A DNA stretch of 64,000 bases from Candidatus Palauibacter australiensis (GCA_026705295.1 JAPPBA010000180.1:1-64000), one strand, 5' to 3'. Counted from the first letter of the stretch, positions 1-8,635 are shown. Numbers and translations are program-made. The notes: a model not told the origin generated them from the sequence alone.

Positions 1-143
1 GCGACCTGATGGACCTGCCCCTCAAGGTGCTCTGCGAGCTCGGAGGCTGGAAGGCGGCCAAGACGGTGCTGCGCTGTTACCAGCAGCCCGACGAGGCCCA
101 ACTCAGGCAGGCGATCCGGAGCCGCCGGAGGGCGCGGGGCTGA
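1..143 (+). CDS. Tyrosine recombinase (phage-type integrase), C-terminal fragment
   Basis: Only the last 46 codons are in the window; the gene begins upstream of it. The visible residues include ELGGWKAAKTVLRCYQQPDE, which matches the end of the catalytic domain of tyrosine recombinases. There the GGW region follows the last catalytic His/Trp position, and the Tyr of the CYQQPDE stretch is the nucleophile that forms the 3'-phosphotyrosyl link to DNA. A basic tail (SRRRARG) precedes the TGA. Such enzymes drive integration and excision of islands and prophages and usually sit beside their attachment site. Here the next gene lies 82 bp away, convergent, and appears truncated, which fits an element boundary. 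The assignment rests on the C-terminal box alone, so the subfamily cannot be named. Confidence 0.75.
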   Translation, partial: DLMDLPLKVLCELGGWKAAKTVLRCYQQPDEAQLRQAIRSRRRARG

Positions 144-166
144 AATCGACTCGGCGGGAACCGAAC

Positions 167-180
167 GGCGGGAAACCGCC
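167..180. terminator. Short GC hairpin in the integrase/cytochrome junction
   Basis: GGCGG and CCGCC arms enclose a GAAA tetraloop in the 82-bp gap between two convergent genes. There is no T-run, so it is only a weak terminator candidate. The motif GGCGGGAA also occurs just upstream as a direct repeat (153-160 and 167-174). Confidence 0.25.
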
Positions 181-225
181 CGCAGAATCCCGTAAGTTCA
201 ACAACCACAACAGTTCCGAATGGGA

Positions 226-1296
226 TCACGAATGCTGGTCCAGCACCTTGTAGGCGTGAAGTTCCTGCCCCGCCACCCCGGGCCGGATATCGATGTCGCT
301 TCCGTTGCCGAGGCCGAAGACGCTCCGCCGGTACTTCGGCTCGTAGTCCTCCGGATGGAAGCGGAAGCCGATCTCGAGGTGGGCGCGCGTGTCGCGGCCG
401 TTGGAATGGAGGTGGACGGAGTTCGACACCACCGAGGAGCCCGCCCGGAGCAGGCGGCCCGCGTCTTCGTCGAAGAGGTCGGGCTCGCGGCCGACTTCGT
501 GCACCGGCCAGCCCGTGTCCGTAGAGGCGCGGCGCGAGCCGGGACCCGTCTCCTGGCCCTCGAGCACGCGTGTGCTCCAGATCATGTGGTGCACGACGAA
601 GCGGCCGCCGACCGTGTGGCGACCGCCGTGCTCCCCGTCCCTGCGCTGGGGCACGTCGTTCACCTCGCGGATCTCGACGGACTTCACGTAGCGGTCCTCG
701 GTGAGACCCGTGGGCACGCTCTCGATGTCCCCCCACCAGTCGGGCGCGTCGCCCTTCACGACGACCTCGGGGAGCTTGACGATCAGGTCCGGCTCGCCCG
801 CGGCCCACACGACGTCGTCGTCGAACTCGAGCGGCGGCGGCAGGTCGGCGGGATCGCCCTCGGGCGTGCCGGCGCGGCGCCAGGCGTCGAGCGCCTCGAT
901 CTCCCGCTCGTCGAGCGACATGTCGTCCTTGAAGTGCTGGATGCCGATGTCCTTCTCGACGTACCAGGGGGGCATGGCGCCGGCCCGGTCCCGGATCTGG
1001 GTCCGCCGCGCAATCATGCTCGCGTAGGGCTGGACGTCCTCATAGGTGACGAGCGGCATCGGGGCGACGCCGTTGTCGCGGTGGCAGCGGACGCAGGCCC
1101 GCTGCAGGATCGGCGCGATGTCGCGGCTGAAGGTCACGTCGTCCGCCTCGACGCCCGACGCCCCTGTCGCAGCGTGGCGCGCCGTCGCGGCGGGCCCGCC
1201 GTCCTGCGCCGCCATTCCGGTGGCGCAGAGCAACATGAGGACCGGCAGAACGGAAGATCTCCGGGCGAAAGACACGATCCGCGTCGCGTGCGGCAT
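226..1296 (-). CDS. Secreted c-type cytochrome with copper monooxygenase-like domain, apparently 3'-truncated
   Basis: The 356-residue product starts at an ATG preceded by AAGGAG. It has an N-terminal signal segment (about 8-31) and one haem c site, CVRCH, at 68-72. A region typical of haem proteins fused to copper type II ascorbate-dependent monooxygenase-like domains follows: an HHM motif in FVVHHMIWS and HLH in SVHLHSNG resemble copper ligands. Homologues I recall continue well past this point, with a further His/Met-containing segment. Here the protein stops at KVLDQHS, next to the integrase fragment, so the C-terminus is probably lost or replaced. It is the last gene of a minus-strand operon with a propeller lipoprotein, a DUF1080 protein and a Gfo/Idh/MocA enzyme, so it may take electrons from sugar oxidation. 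Function and truncation are inferred. Confidence 0.75.
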   Translation of the reverse strand: MPHATRIVSFARRSSVLPVLMLLCATGMAAQDGGPAATARHAATGASGVEADDVTFSRDIAPILQRACVRCHRDNGVAPMPLVTYEDVQPYASMIARRTQIRDRAGAMPPWYVEKDIGIQHFKDDMSLDEREIEALDAWRRAGTPEGDPADLPPPLEFDDDVVWAAGEPDLIVKLPEVVVKGDAPDWWGDIESVPTGLTEDRYVKSVEIREVNDVPQRRDGEHGGRHTVGGRFVVHHMIWSTRVLEGQETGPGSRRASTDTGWPVHEVGREPDLFDEDAGRLLRAGSSVVSNSVHLHSNGRDTRAHLEIGFRFHPEDYEPKYRRSVFGLGNGSDIDIRPGVAGQELHAYKVLDQHS

Positions 1297-1368
1297 CACA
1301 TCGCTCCTTGCGGGAGGACTCTTTGGCAAAAGGGTACGCAACGGGCGAAGACCGGGTCAAACGCCACG

Positions 1369-2778
1369 CTAACGATCCCCGCCCGCGGCGCCCGAAGCCG
1401 GCGACCCCAACTCCAGGGGGATGGTCGGCGGCAGCCGCTTCAGGATGATCGTCGGGACGTCGAATTCGTCCGTCTCCACGAAGGCGACGACGCCGCCGGG
1501 CCCGAACGCGTCGGGCATGGGCGTCTCCTCCAGCGACAGGGTGCCCATGTACCCGCCCTCCGGCGAGAAGACATCGATCCAGCCGGCCGGCGCCTCCTCC
1601 CCCTCGGAGCCTCCGCCCGAGGGTGCGACCTGCGCATCGATCTGCGCCAGTGGGTCGCTCCCCCAGCGCTGAACCCAGACCCCCCCCTCCCAGGTCGTTC
1701 GCAGATCCCGCACGATGGGCACCTCCGGCATGAAGCCCGCGTTCGCCACCGCGTCGCGCATTCCGTCCACCATCTCCTCCACCATGGCCGCCACCTGGGC
1801 GCGAAGCTCCGGCGGAAGATCGTCCAACGACTGGCCGTTGACCTGTCCCGTAGCCGAGGCTTCCAGAGCTTCCATCATTCGGGTCCGGGCGCGCTCCCTA
1901 AGGGACTCGGTGACGGGTTCGGGGTGGAGGGGGCGGCCGACGACACGGAGGGGAGCCCCGGGGGCCGGCTGGATCTTGATCGCGTAGGCGGAGGAATCCG
2001 AATACGCCACGCCACCACCCGGGAGGACATCGAACACGAGGTCCGGCACGAACCCCATGAACGCGTCGCCGAAAGCGTCGAACATGTCCGACGGGTCCGC
2101 CGCCTCCATCGTGATGTCTTGCTCCGGCTGCGCCTCCCACCCTTCCGCGAACGGCACCGCGGCGGCCTCTTCCGCATCGGCCTCTCCCGCCTCGGCGAGT
2201 GACATGCGGTAGATGGTGCGGTCGCCGGCCTGGACGGACATTTGCCCGTTGCTGATGCGCGCGTCCGAGCTTCGGGTCAGGAACAGCGTTTCCCCCTCCC
2301 GGGCGGCGCGCACGGCCTCCGCCGAAGCGGTCTCGGAGGCGCCCTCGATCGCGAAGCGTATCGCATGCTCGAACGACCCGTCCGGGCCGAACAGGAGATA
2401 GGCGCGGTGACCGTTGTCGACGATCACGACCCCTCCCCCGGGCCGGGCCACCATGTGCCCCACGTCGCGAAGCTCGCCCGGCCCGTCGCCCCGGCGCCCG
2501 AACTCCGCCACTAGGCCTCCGGCTCCGTCCACGACCACGATGCGTGTGGAAGACGCGGCTTCGTCGCGGATGTAGAGCCGGCCGGCCGCATCGAAGTCCA
2601 GGTCCGCGATCTCCGTGAACGCGTCCCACCCCTCCGCCGCGATCCCTCCGATCCGGTACACGTCCTCGAAATCGGCCGCCAGCGGCCGGTCTTCGTCGGG
2701 AGGCGGAGCGGCCGACCCCCCGGTCTCGCCCCCACAACCCGCCAGCAACGCGATCAATGCCGCACAGCAGAATCTCAT
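1369..2778 (-). CDS. 6-bladed beta-propeller lipoprotein
   Basis: The product has 469 residues. The start was placed at the ATG preceded by GGAGGAGACGAG, which opens directly on a lipoprotein signal (ALIALLAGC, modified Cys about residue 15). The body shows propeller blades, including the hallmark FGRRGDGPGEL and phrases such as DLDFDAAGRLYIRD and VVIVDNGHRAYLLFGPDG. These are typical of the bacterial 6-bladed propeller family seen in Bacteroidota and Gemmatimonadota; binding partners are not known. It is expected on the outer membrane or in the periplasm. A paralogue with the same FGRRGDGPGE signature lies at 25523-26866, and a third at 59888-61081. It sits 31 bp downstream of the DUF1080 gene on the same strand, so it is probably co-transcribed. 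Substrate unknown. Confidence 0.8.
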   Translation of the reverse strand: MRFCCAALIALLAGCGGETGGSAAPPPDEDRPLAADFEDVYRIGGIAAEGWDAFTEIADLDFDAAGRLYIRDEAASSTRIVVVDGAGGLVAEFGRRGDGPGELRDVGHMVARPGGGVVIVDNGHRAYLLFGPDGSFEHAIRFAIEGASETASAEAVRAAREGETLFLTRSSDARISNGQMSVQAGDRTIYRMSLAEAGEADAEEAAAVPFAEGWEAQPEQDITMEAADPSDMFDAFGDAFMGFVPDLVFDVLPGGGVAYSDSSAYAIKIQPAPGAPLRVVGRPLHPEPVTESLRERARTRMMEALEASATGQVNGQSLDDLPPELRAQVAAMVEEMVDGMRDAVANAGFMPEVPIVRDLRTTWEGGVWVQRWGSDPLAQIDAQVAPSGGGSEGEEAPAGWIDVFSPEGGYMGTLSLEETPMPDAFGPGGVVAFVETDEFDVPTIILKRLPPTIPLELGSPASGAAGGDR

Positions 2779-2809
2779 CTCGTCTCCTCCGACGACGCGC
2801 CGGTTCAAA

Positions 2810-4189
2810 TCAATTGCCGAGGTTCGTCAGCCTCAGGTTGCGCCAGCGGACCTTGATGCCCCCGCCGTCGTGGATCTGGAGCGCGATAGAACCCTCGGCC
2901 TCTCCGATCTGCTCGTCCTCCAGGTCCACCATCTTCATGCCGTTCAACCACGTCTCAACACGGTCGCCGTCGGCCCGGATTCGCATCGTGTTCCAGTCCC
3001 CCATGCGGAGCGCGGCGTCGAGTTCCGGGTCGGGCTGCACGAGCCAGCCGCGGCCGTACGACTCGTAGATGCCGCCGGTGAAGAGGCCCGGGGGCGCGAC
3101 TTCGGCCTGCCAGCCGCTCACGGTCGTCCCCTCCACGCTGGAGCGCAGGAAGACGCCGCTGTTGCCGTCCGCCTCCTGCTTGAACTCGACGGTGAGGTCG
3201 AAGTCGCGGTACGTCGCCTCGGTCACGAGGTAGCCGTACTCGGCGTCCGGGCCGCTCTCGCACACGATTTCCCCGCCCTGCTCTCCGTCCGCCACGTACC
3301 AGCGTTCGGTCCCGTGCACGCGCCAGCCGTCGAGGTTCTCGCCGTTGAACAGGGAGACGGGTTCGAGGGGACGGATACGGATGTTGCGGTACCAGACGTG
3401 GCGCCCGTGGTCCTGGAGGCCGAGCGGCCCCGACGCGGCACGCCCGTAGCGGGGATACGGCGCGAACTTGCTCGCGGCGACGAGCGCCTCCCACTCGGGG
3501 GAGCCCAGTTCGTATTCGACCGTCTTCGTCCCGTTCAGCCAGTGCTCGACGAGGTCGTTCTGGATGCGGATCCGGCCCTCGTTCCACTCACCCGGCCCGC
3601 GGAGCGTCTTCTCGCCGGAGGCGTGCAGGTCGTAGTTGTCGCCGGTCAGGTGCGTGTGCATGTCCATCGTGCCCATCTCGATGTACGCCGGGTCGTCGAG
3701 CACCTGGTATTCGGGCGCGTTGAACCAGATCGCCGCGCCCTCCTCCTCGATCACGCGGTAGAGGACGCCGCTGTTCGCGACCTCCGACAGCATGAACTCG
3801 AACTTCAGATCGAAGTCGGAGAACGATTCAGTGGTGACGATGTCGCCGCCGATCGCCACGTCGGGGTCGGTCGCGGTCGCGCCCACGACGAGCGCGCCGT
3901 CGATCACCGCCCACCCGGTGTCCGGGAAGGTCTCCAGGTTGTAGCCACGCCAGCCGGCTGTCGTCTCGCCATCGAAGAGGAGGCGCCAGCCGGCCTCGCG
4001 TTCGGCCGCGGTCAGCGTGTTCGGCGCCGACTCGGCCGCGTCGGTCTCCCCCGTGTCCGCGGGGGTCTCGGGGGGCTGCTCGCAGCCGAGCGCCAGCCCC
4101 GCCGCCAGCGCGGTGAGGAGGGGGGCGCGGGGTGCGAGCGGCGCGCGGACCCGTAGTCGCGCGCGGAGCCGACGGCGCGGCGCGGGCAT
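2810..4189 (-). CDS. Lipoprotein with two DUF1080 (3-keto-glycoside hydrolase-like) domains
   Basis: The 459-residue product has an Arg-rich start, a hydrophobic stretch and a lipobox ending at about Cys36 (LALGC). It then has two DUF1080 domains in tandem, at roughly 60-265 and 266-459. Each opens with a phrase like LLFDGETTAGWRG or SLFNGENLDGWRV and carries the concanavalin-like strands with NSGVLYR/NSGVFLR and WNTMRI. DUF1080 members are 3-keto-disaccharide (3-keto-glycoside) hydrolases, which cleave sugars after oxidation at C3. Its start codon overlaps the stop of the upstream Gfo/Idh/MocA gene (TGATG), so translation is probably coupled, and oxidation followed by cleavage is a sensible joint role. 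The double domain is longer than the usual single-domain protein. The substrate cannot be read from the sequence. Confidence 0.85.
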   Translation of the reverse strand: MPAPRRRLRARLRVRAPLAPRAPLLTALAAGLALGCEQPPETPADTGETDAAESAPNTLTAAEREAGWRLLFDGETTAGWRGYNLETFPDTGWAVIDGALVVGATATDPDVAIGGDIVTTESFSDFDLKFEFMLSEVANSGVLYRVIEEEGAAIWFNAPEYQVLDDPAYIEMGTMDMHTHLTGDNYDLHASGEKTLRGPGEWNEGRIRIQNDLVEHWLNGTKTVEYELGSPEWEALVAASKFAPYPRYGRAASGPLGLQDHGRHVWYRNIRIRPLEPVSLFNGENLDGWRVHGTERWYVADGEQGGEIVCESGPDAEYGYLVTEATYRDFDLTVEFKQEADGNSGVFLRSSVEGTTVSGWQAEVAPPGLFTGGIYESYGRGWLVQPDPELDAALRMGDWNTMRIRADGDRVETWLNGMKMVDLEDEQIGEAEGSIALQIHDGGGIKVRWRNLRLTNLGN

Positions 4190-5580
4190 CAGACGAGCCT
4201 CATGGCGTCGGGGTCCCAGTGCACGATGCGGTCCTCGAAATAGGAGAGGTTGCAGGCAAGCGCGGGGGCGGCCGCGCGCAGCCCGAAGGTCGCGTCCTCG
4301 CGCACGGCCGGGCCGCCGCGAACCGCCTCGAACCAGTTGAAGAAATGGTCGACGTGTGCGCCGCGATATCCTCGCTCCACCTCGTACCGGACTTCGGCCG
4401 GGGGAAGCATCCGGACCCGTGGCGGGAGCCCGTCCGCCGACGCCGCGGCCTCGGCCATCTTCTCCTGGGAGAAGGCGTCCATCGGGTCGACCGCGACATT
4501 CTTTCGGAGGATCACCTCGGTCCACGTCACGTCCATCGCCCCTTCGCTTCCCACCAATCGCAGGAAGGTGGTGCCCGAGGTCCCATCCACGAAGTTCACG
4601 CGCAGCGAGAGGTTGAAGCCCGGGTGCGTCTCGGTCTCCGGGTAGTCGAACACGCCCAGGAGCACGTCCGGCACCTCGCGCCCGTCCTTCCAGTAGCGGA
4701 GCCCCCCCGCGGCCTGGATCCGGGTCGGGCCACGCGAACTCACGACGAAGTGGAGGCTGGAGAAGAGGTGGACGAAGAGGTCGCCCGCCACGCCGGTCCC
4801 GTAGTCGCGGTAGTTGCGCCAGCGGAAGATCCGCAGCGGGTCGTACGGCAGGTCCGGCGCGGGTCCGAGGAAGCCCTTCCAGTCGACGGTCTGCTCGGAG
4901 GCCCCGGCCGGGATCGGGTACTGCCACGCCCCGATGGGGTCGTTGCGCGCCCAGAATCCCTCCGCGTAGTTGAGTTCGCCGATCGCCCCTTCCTCGTAGA
5001 GTTCCTTCGCCTTTTCGTTGCCGAGCGAACTCATCCCCTGGCTGCCCACCTGGAAGACCGACCCGGATTCCTGCTCGGCCGCGATCAGATCGTGCCCCTC
5101 CTCGATCCGGTGGACCATCGGCTTCTCGCAGTAGACGGCTTTGCCGGCGCGGAGCGCATCGACGGAGATCGGCTGGTGCCAGTGGTCGGGCGTGCCCACG
5201 ATGACCGCATCCACGTCGTCACGGGCGAGCACCTCCCGGTAGTCGCGCGTCGTGAAGATGTCCCCGTGCCGCTCGCGCGCGGCTTCGAGCCGGCCGTCGA
5301 ATACATCGCAGGCGGCCACAAGGCTCACGCCGGGAATACGCAACGCGGTGGAGACGTCCGCCATGCCCATCCCGCCGGCGCCGATCACGGCCAGGCCGAT
5401 GTCGTCGGACGGCGGCACGCGACGGGTTTCCGGCTCCCGCGTGAGCGTGCGGCGGACGGCGGGTCCGCTCCGAGGGCCGGGCTCCGCTCCGGCCAGGAGC
5501 GACGGCGCGCCCGCGGCCAGCACGGTGCCGGCGGCCACGGATTTGACGAAGCTCCGGCGGTCTCTCTTTTCTTCGCTCAT
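4189..5580 (-). CDS. Gfo/Idh/MocA family oxidoreductase with Tat signal
   Basis: The product has 463 residues. The N-terminus has a twin-arginine motif (DRRSFVK, Arg8-Arg9) and a hydrophobic stretch, so folded export to the periplasm is likely. A Rossmann NAD(P) motif, GAGGMG, lies at 67-72, TPDHWH at 130-135, and the family signature CEKP at 151-154 with the catalytic Lys. Proteins of this family oxidise or reduce sugars or cyclitols, often at C3, with a tightly bound nucleotide cofactor. The next gene overlaps it and encodes a DUF1080 hydrolase, a known functional partner type in 3-keto-glycoside metabolism. It heads the minus-strand operon and is divergent from the cyclophilin gene across about 100 bp. 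The exact sugar is unknown. Confidence 0.9.
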   Translation of the reverse strand: MSEEKRDRRSFVKSVAAGTVLAAGAPSLLAGAEPGPRSGPAVRRTLTREPETRRVPPSDDIGLAVIGAGGMGMADVSTALRIPGVSLVAACDVFDGRLEAARERHGDIFTTRDYREVLARDDVDAVIVGTPDHWHQPISVDALRAGKAVYCEKPMVHRIEEGHDLIAAEQESGSVFQVGSQGMSSLGNEKAKELYEEGAIGELNYAEGFWARNDPIGAWQYPIPAGASEQTVDWKGFLGPAPDLPYDPLRIFRWRNYRDYGTGVAGDLFVHLFSSLHFVVSSRGPTRIQAAGGLRYWKDGREVPDVLLGVFDYPETETHPGFNLSLRVNFVDGTSGTTFLRLVGSEGAMDVTWTEVILRKNVAVDPMDAFSQEKMAEAAASADGLPPRVRMLPPAEVRYEVERGYRGAHVDHFFNWFEAVRGGPAVREDATFGLRAAAPALACNLSYFEDRIVHWDPDAMRLV

Positions 5581-5682
5581 GTCGGATACACATTCATCCC
5601 GTGGGTTCGAGGGCGAGGTTCGCCCGGGGCTGGCTCGAAAACGTAAGGTTGTGTCGATCCCGTCAGCAAAAGGAGGGCAGGC

Positions 5683-6297
5683 GTGCGAACACGTTGGGCT
5701 CGATGGATGATTGTGGCCACCATCGTGGCGCTCAGTGCGGGAGTTGCGGGCGTCGCTTCCGTCCCGGCCGCGTCCGGGGACCCCGTCCTCGTCGCCGTCG
5801 AGACGGAGATGGGCGGCTTCGAACTCGAAGTGGACATCGACCGCGCGCCGGTCACCGGGGCCAACTTCCTCCGCTACGTCGACGGCGGGTTCTACGACGG
5901 CGGCACCTTCTTCCGGACCGTGCACGCGGACAACCAGCCCAACGACTCCATCCGGATCGCCGTCGTCCAGGGCGGGCGGAACCCGGAGATGGACGCCGAG
6001 TCCTTCCCGCCCATCCCGCTGGAACGCACCTCCGAGACCGGGCTCCGGCACGAGGACGGGACGGTCTCGATGGCGCGCGGCGGCCCCGACACCGCGACGC
6101 AGAGCTTCTTCATCTGCATCGGCGACCAGCCGTCGCTCGACTTCGGCGGTATGCGCAACCCCGACGGCCAGGGCTTCGCCGCCTTCGGACGCGTGGTGGC
6201 CGGCATGGACGTGGTGCGCGCAATCCACCAGGCCCCCTACGACGCGCAACAACTCACCCCACCCGTCCGAATCACGAGAGCATACCGGAAGGAGTGA
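5683..6297 (+). CDS. Cyclophilin-type peptidyl-prolyl cis-trans isomerase, exported
   Basis: This 204-residue protein starts at GTG, chosen because AGGAGGG lies six bases upstream. An N-terminal hydrophobic segment (about 8-30) is a probable signal peptide or anchor. The isomerase domain covers about 34-200. It shows FFRT with the catalytic-type Arg78, VVQGG at 94-98, and the cyclophilin box QSFFICIGD at 140-148. Cyclophilins speed cis-trans isomerisation of prolyl bonds and act here most likely in periplasmic protein folding. It is the first gene of a plus-strand run that continues with an alpha/beta hydrolase, a haem lipoprotein and two membrane proteins, all with gaps of 40 bp or less. Its link to those partners is not evident. 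Confidence 0.9.
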   Translation: MRTRWARWMIVATIVALSAGVAGVASVPAASGDPVLVAVETEMGGFELEVDIDRAPVTGANFLRYVDGGFYDGGTFFRTVHADNQPNDSIRIAVVQGGRNPEMDAESFPPIPLERTSETGLRHEDGTVSMARGGPDTATQSFFICIGDQPSLDFGGMRNPDGQGFAAFGRVVAGMDVVRAIHQAPYDAQQLTPPVRITRAYRKE

Positions 6298-6335
6298 GGA
6301 TCTTCCGGGCAACCATTTGGGAAGGGAGGACCCCG

Positions 6336-7454
6336 ATGCCGATCGCCCACCACACCGGGAATCGCCCCTTGGACCGTGTACGCCGGAGGCGGAGGGGCCG
6401 CCGGCTTCTCGCCGCCACGACGGTCGTAGCGGCCGCGACCGTCCTTGCCGCCGCCGGACCCGTCTCGGCGCAGAGCGAGCCGCCCGCGAAACCGCCGGCC
6501 GACTGGGAGGCGACGGCGATCGACTACAGCAACGTCCCCTATCCGCACCCGGTGTCGTACCTCGACGTCGAGGTCTATGGGAAGGACTATCGGCTCGCGT
6601 ACATGGATGTGGCTCCGGCGGGCGCCCCGAACGGACAGACGGTCGTCCTCTTTCACGGGATGAACTTCTTCGCGGCCGGGTTCCGGCCCACGATCGAGGC
6701 GCTGCGGAACGCGGGGTTCCGGGTGATCGCGATCGACCGGCTGGGCTTCGGCCGCTCCTCGAAACCCATCATCCACTACAACCTCCACATCCCCGCGCGG
6801 AACGCGAAGCGGCTGCTCGACGCGCTCGGAGTCGAGCGCGCCGCGATCGTCGGACACTCGATGGGCGGAATGGTGGCGACGCGGTTCGCCTCGACGTATC
6901 CCGAGGCGACGACGCACGTCGCCATGGTGAACCAGATCGGCCTCACCGACTCCCGTCCCGGCCGGGGGTGGACCGACGCGGATGAGAACTACGCTTCGGT
7001 GCTCAACGGGACGACGTATCAGTCGGTCCTGCGCGGGCACATGCGGTACTACCCGAACGGCTGGCGCCCGGAGTACCTCGAGTGGGTGAAGGTCCAGTAC
7101 GGCCTCACGCTGAGCGGAGACTGGCCGCGCATGGCGCGGGTGCGGGCGGCGCAGCGCGCGATTCTCTACGAGGATCCCGTCGTCTACGAGTGGCAGCACA
7201 TCGCGACGAAAGCGCTCGTCATCGGCGGCGCCGATGACCGCCTCGTGGCCGACTACCCGGCGCTCGCCCGAAATGTCGCCGAGCAGTTGCAGAACGCCGA
7301 ACTCGTGATCTTCCCCGAGGTCGGGCACTCGCCGCAGTTCGAGATTCCGGAGCGCTTCCACGCGGAGTTGGTCCGGTTCCTGCGCTCCGACCCGGACGAG
7401 CCCGCCGATCCGTCGTGGCGGGAAACGGACGTCGGGCGGCGGCGGGGTTCGTAG
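6336..7454 (+). CDS. Secreted alpha/beta hydrolase
   Basis: The start at ATG is supported by GAAGGGAGGA just upstream and gives 372 residues. An Arg-rich N-terminus and hydrophobic core (about 23-46, ending SAQ) form a long signal peptide. The alpha/beta hydrolase fold begins near residue 75. The oxyanion region is VVLFHGMN, the nucleophile elbow GHSMGG at 173-178 gives Ser175, the acid is probably Asp300 or Asp301 in GGADDR, and the base is His331 in VGHSP. Together these give a complete triad. It resembles haloperoxidase/esterase-like hydrolases, but the substrate is not predictable. It lies 38 bp after the cyclophilin gene and 35 bp before a haem lipoprotein, so it is likely part of one transcript. 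Confidence 0.88.
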   Translation: MPIAHHTGNRPLDRVRRRRRGRRLLAATTVVAAATVLAAAGPVSAQSEPPAKPPADWEATAIDYSNVPYPHPVSYLDVEVYGKDYRLAYMDVAPAGAPNGQTVVLFHGMNFFAAGFRPTIEALRNAGFRVIAIDRLGFGRSSKPIIHYNLHIPARNAKRLLDALGVERAAIVGHSMGGMVATRFASTYPEATTHVAMVNQIGLTDSRPGRGWTDADENYASVLNGTTYQSVLRGHMRYYPNGWRPEYLEWVKVQYGLTLSGDWPRMARVRAAQRAILYEDPVVYEWQHIATKALVIGGADDRLVADYPALARNVAEQLQNAELVIFPEVGHSPQFEIPERFHAELVRFLRSDPDEPADPSWRETDVGRRRGS

Positions 7455-7489
7455 CGCGGGCGCCGACGGCGCGAATAGGTTCCTCCGCC

Positions 7490-8068
7490 ATGGAGAACTC
7501 CAGGCTGCCTCCCTTCACGCTGCCGCTCCTCGCCCTCTCGGTCGCCGCCGGCTGTACCGGGGAGGCGCCGGAGCGCCCGGTCCCCGTCGCGGACATGCAG
7601 GAACTGATGGTCTCCGTAATGGAGCCGGCGGCGGAGGCCTACTGGGACGGCGTGGGCGAGGTCCTCACCGAAGCGGGCGTCCACCAGTTCCGGCCCCTGA
7701 CCGAGGAGGACTGGACCTCGCTCCGCAACGCCGCGTTCGTCCTCGCCGAGTCGGGCAACCTGATGATGATGGACGGCCGCGCGCGCGACCGCGGCGACTG
7801 GATGGCCCACTCGCGGACGATGGTCGAGGCGGGCCGCCTGGCGCTGGACGCCGTGGACCGCCGCAACCCGGACGCCGTGTTCGACGCCGGCGCGGAGGTC
7901 TACTACGCCTGTCGCGACTGCCACGCCCGCTACGCGGCGGAAACGCTCAGGCCGAGCGATCCCCACAGCGCTCCGGGACCCGAAGGAGCTCCGGCGCGTG
8001 AAGAAGCTCCGGATCCCGATCCCGGCGCGCCCGCGACGCACGCGACGGACCGCGGGGACGGACGCTAG
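7490..8068 (+). CDS. c-type cytochrome lipoprotein
   Basis: This 192-residue product begins at MENSRLPPF. A short signal ends in a lipobox with Cys22 (SVAAGC). A single haem-binding site, CRDCH, lies near the C-terminus at 141-145. The helical body before it, with the haem site near the end, resembles the four-helix cytochrome c-prime arrangement. The last 40 residues are Pro/Glu/Ala-rich and probably disordered. It is expected to be anchored on the periplasmic face or outer membrane and to transfer electrons. Only 12 bp separate it from the first of two DUF6644-type membrane proteins, suggesting a shared role. An in-frame upstream start would overlap the hydrolase gene and was rejected because it lies before the signal peptide. 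Confidence 0.82.
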   Translation: MENSRLPPFTLPLLALSVAAGCTGEAPERPVPVADMQELMVSVMEPAAEAYWDGVGEVLTEAGVHQFRPLTEEDWTSLRNAAFVLAESGNLMMMDGRARDRGDWMAHSRTMVEAGRLALDAVDRRNPDAVFDAGAEVYYACRDCHARYAAETLRPSDPHSAPGPEGAPAREEAPDPDPGAPATHATDRGDGR

Positions 8069-8080
8069 GCTCTCCGGCCC

Positions 8081-8635
8081 ATGGAACGATTCCTCGAGTG
8101 GTTGGGGAACACCCCCTGGAGCGTGGCCCTGCTGGAATCCACCCTCGCGTGGCCGCTCATCGAATCCTCCCACGTCCTGGCCGTGGCCCTCTTCTTCGGC
8201 ACCGTGATGATGAACGACCTCCGGCTCCTGGGCTGGACGATGCGGCGCGTGCCGGTGTCGGAGGTCACGGGCCGGCTGCTCCCGTGGACCCGGCTCGGAT
8301 TCACGGTCATGGTGGTCACCGGGCTTCTCATCTTCTACTCGAACCCGGTCCGCTACTACCACAACATCTTCTTTCGACTGAAGGTGCTCCTGTTCGTGGT
8401 TGCGGGACTCAACGCCTTCGTCTTTCACCGGGGGATCCACCGCCGCGTGATGGAGTGGGAACGCCTGCCCGTTCTTCCGGGACGGGCGCGGGCGGCGGGC
8501 GCCATCTCGCTCGCGGCGTGGGCGCTCATCATCGTGGCGGGCCGTCTCATCGCCTACAACTGGTTCGACTGTGACATTCCGGGACAGCCGGGCTGGGTGA
8601 ACTGGGCGGCGGGCTGCCCCGTGGCGGGGGACTGA
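8081..8635 (+). CDS. DUF6644-type integral membrane protein
   Basis: The protein has 184 residues and about four to five predicted membrane spans (near 28-45, 74-90, 104-118 and 140-158). It shows the pattern WPLIESSHVLAVALFFGTV and MNDLRLLGW, shared with the next gene product (FPIIEAVHLLGLGLLGGAV and LADLRLLGK). Conserved His residues lie near span starts (SSHVLA, YYHNIFFRLK) and could be haem or metal ligands, although that is inference. The family is uncharacterised; members occur in pairs near secreted cytochromes and DUF6152 proteins in Acidobacteriota, Gemmatimonadota and Proteobacteria. The stop codon overlaps the next start (TGATG), pointing to a heteromeric pair made from one transcript with the haem lipoprotein upstream. 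Confidence 0.8.
   Translation: MERFLEWLGNTPWSVALLESTLAWPLIESSHVLAVALFFGTVMMNDLRLLGWTMRRVPVSEVTGRLLPWTRLGFTVMVVTGLLIFYSNPVRYYHNIFFRLKVLLFVVAGLNAFVFHRGIHRRVMEWERLPVLPGRARAAGAISLAAWALIIVAGRLIAYNWFDCDIPGQPGWVNWAAGCPVAGD

Noticed and set aside
220-2202. Long plus-strand open frame (660 codons) opposite the cytochrome and propeller genes
   Set aside because: It is Arg/Val/Ala/His-rich without motifs, signal or ribosome site, and runs antisense to two genes with clear domains. Such frames are expected in very GC-rich DNA.
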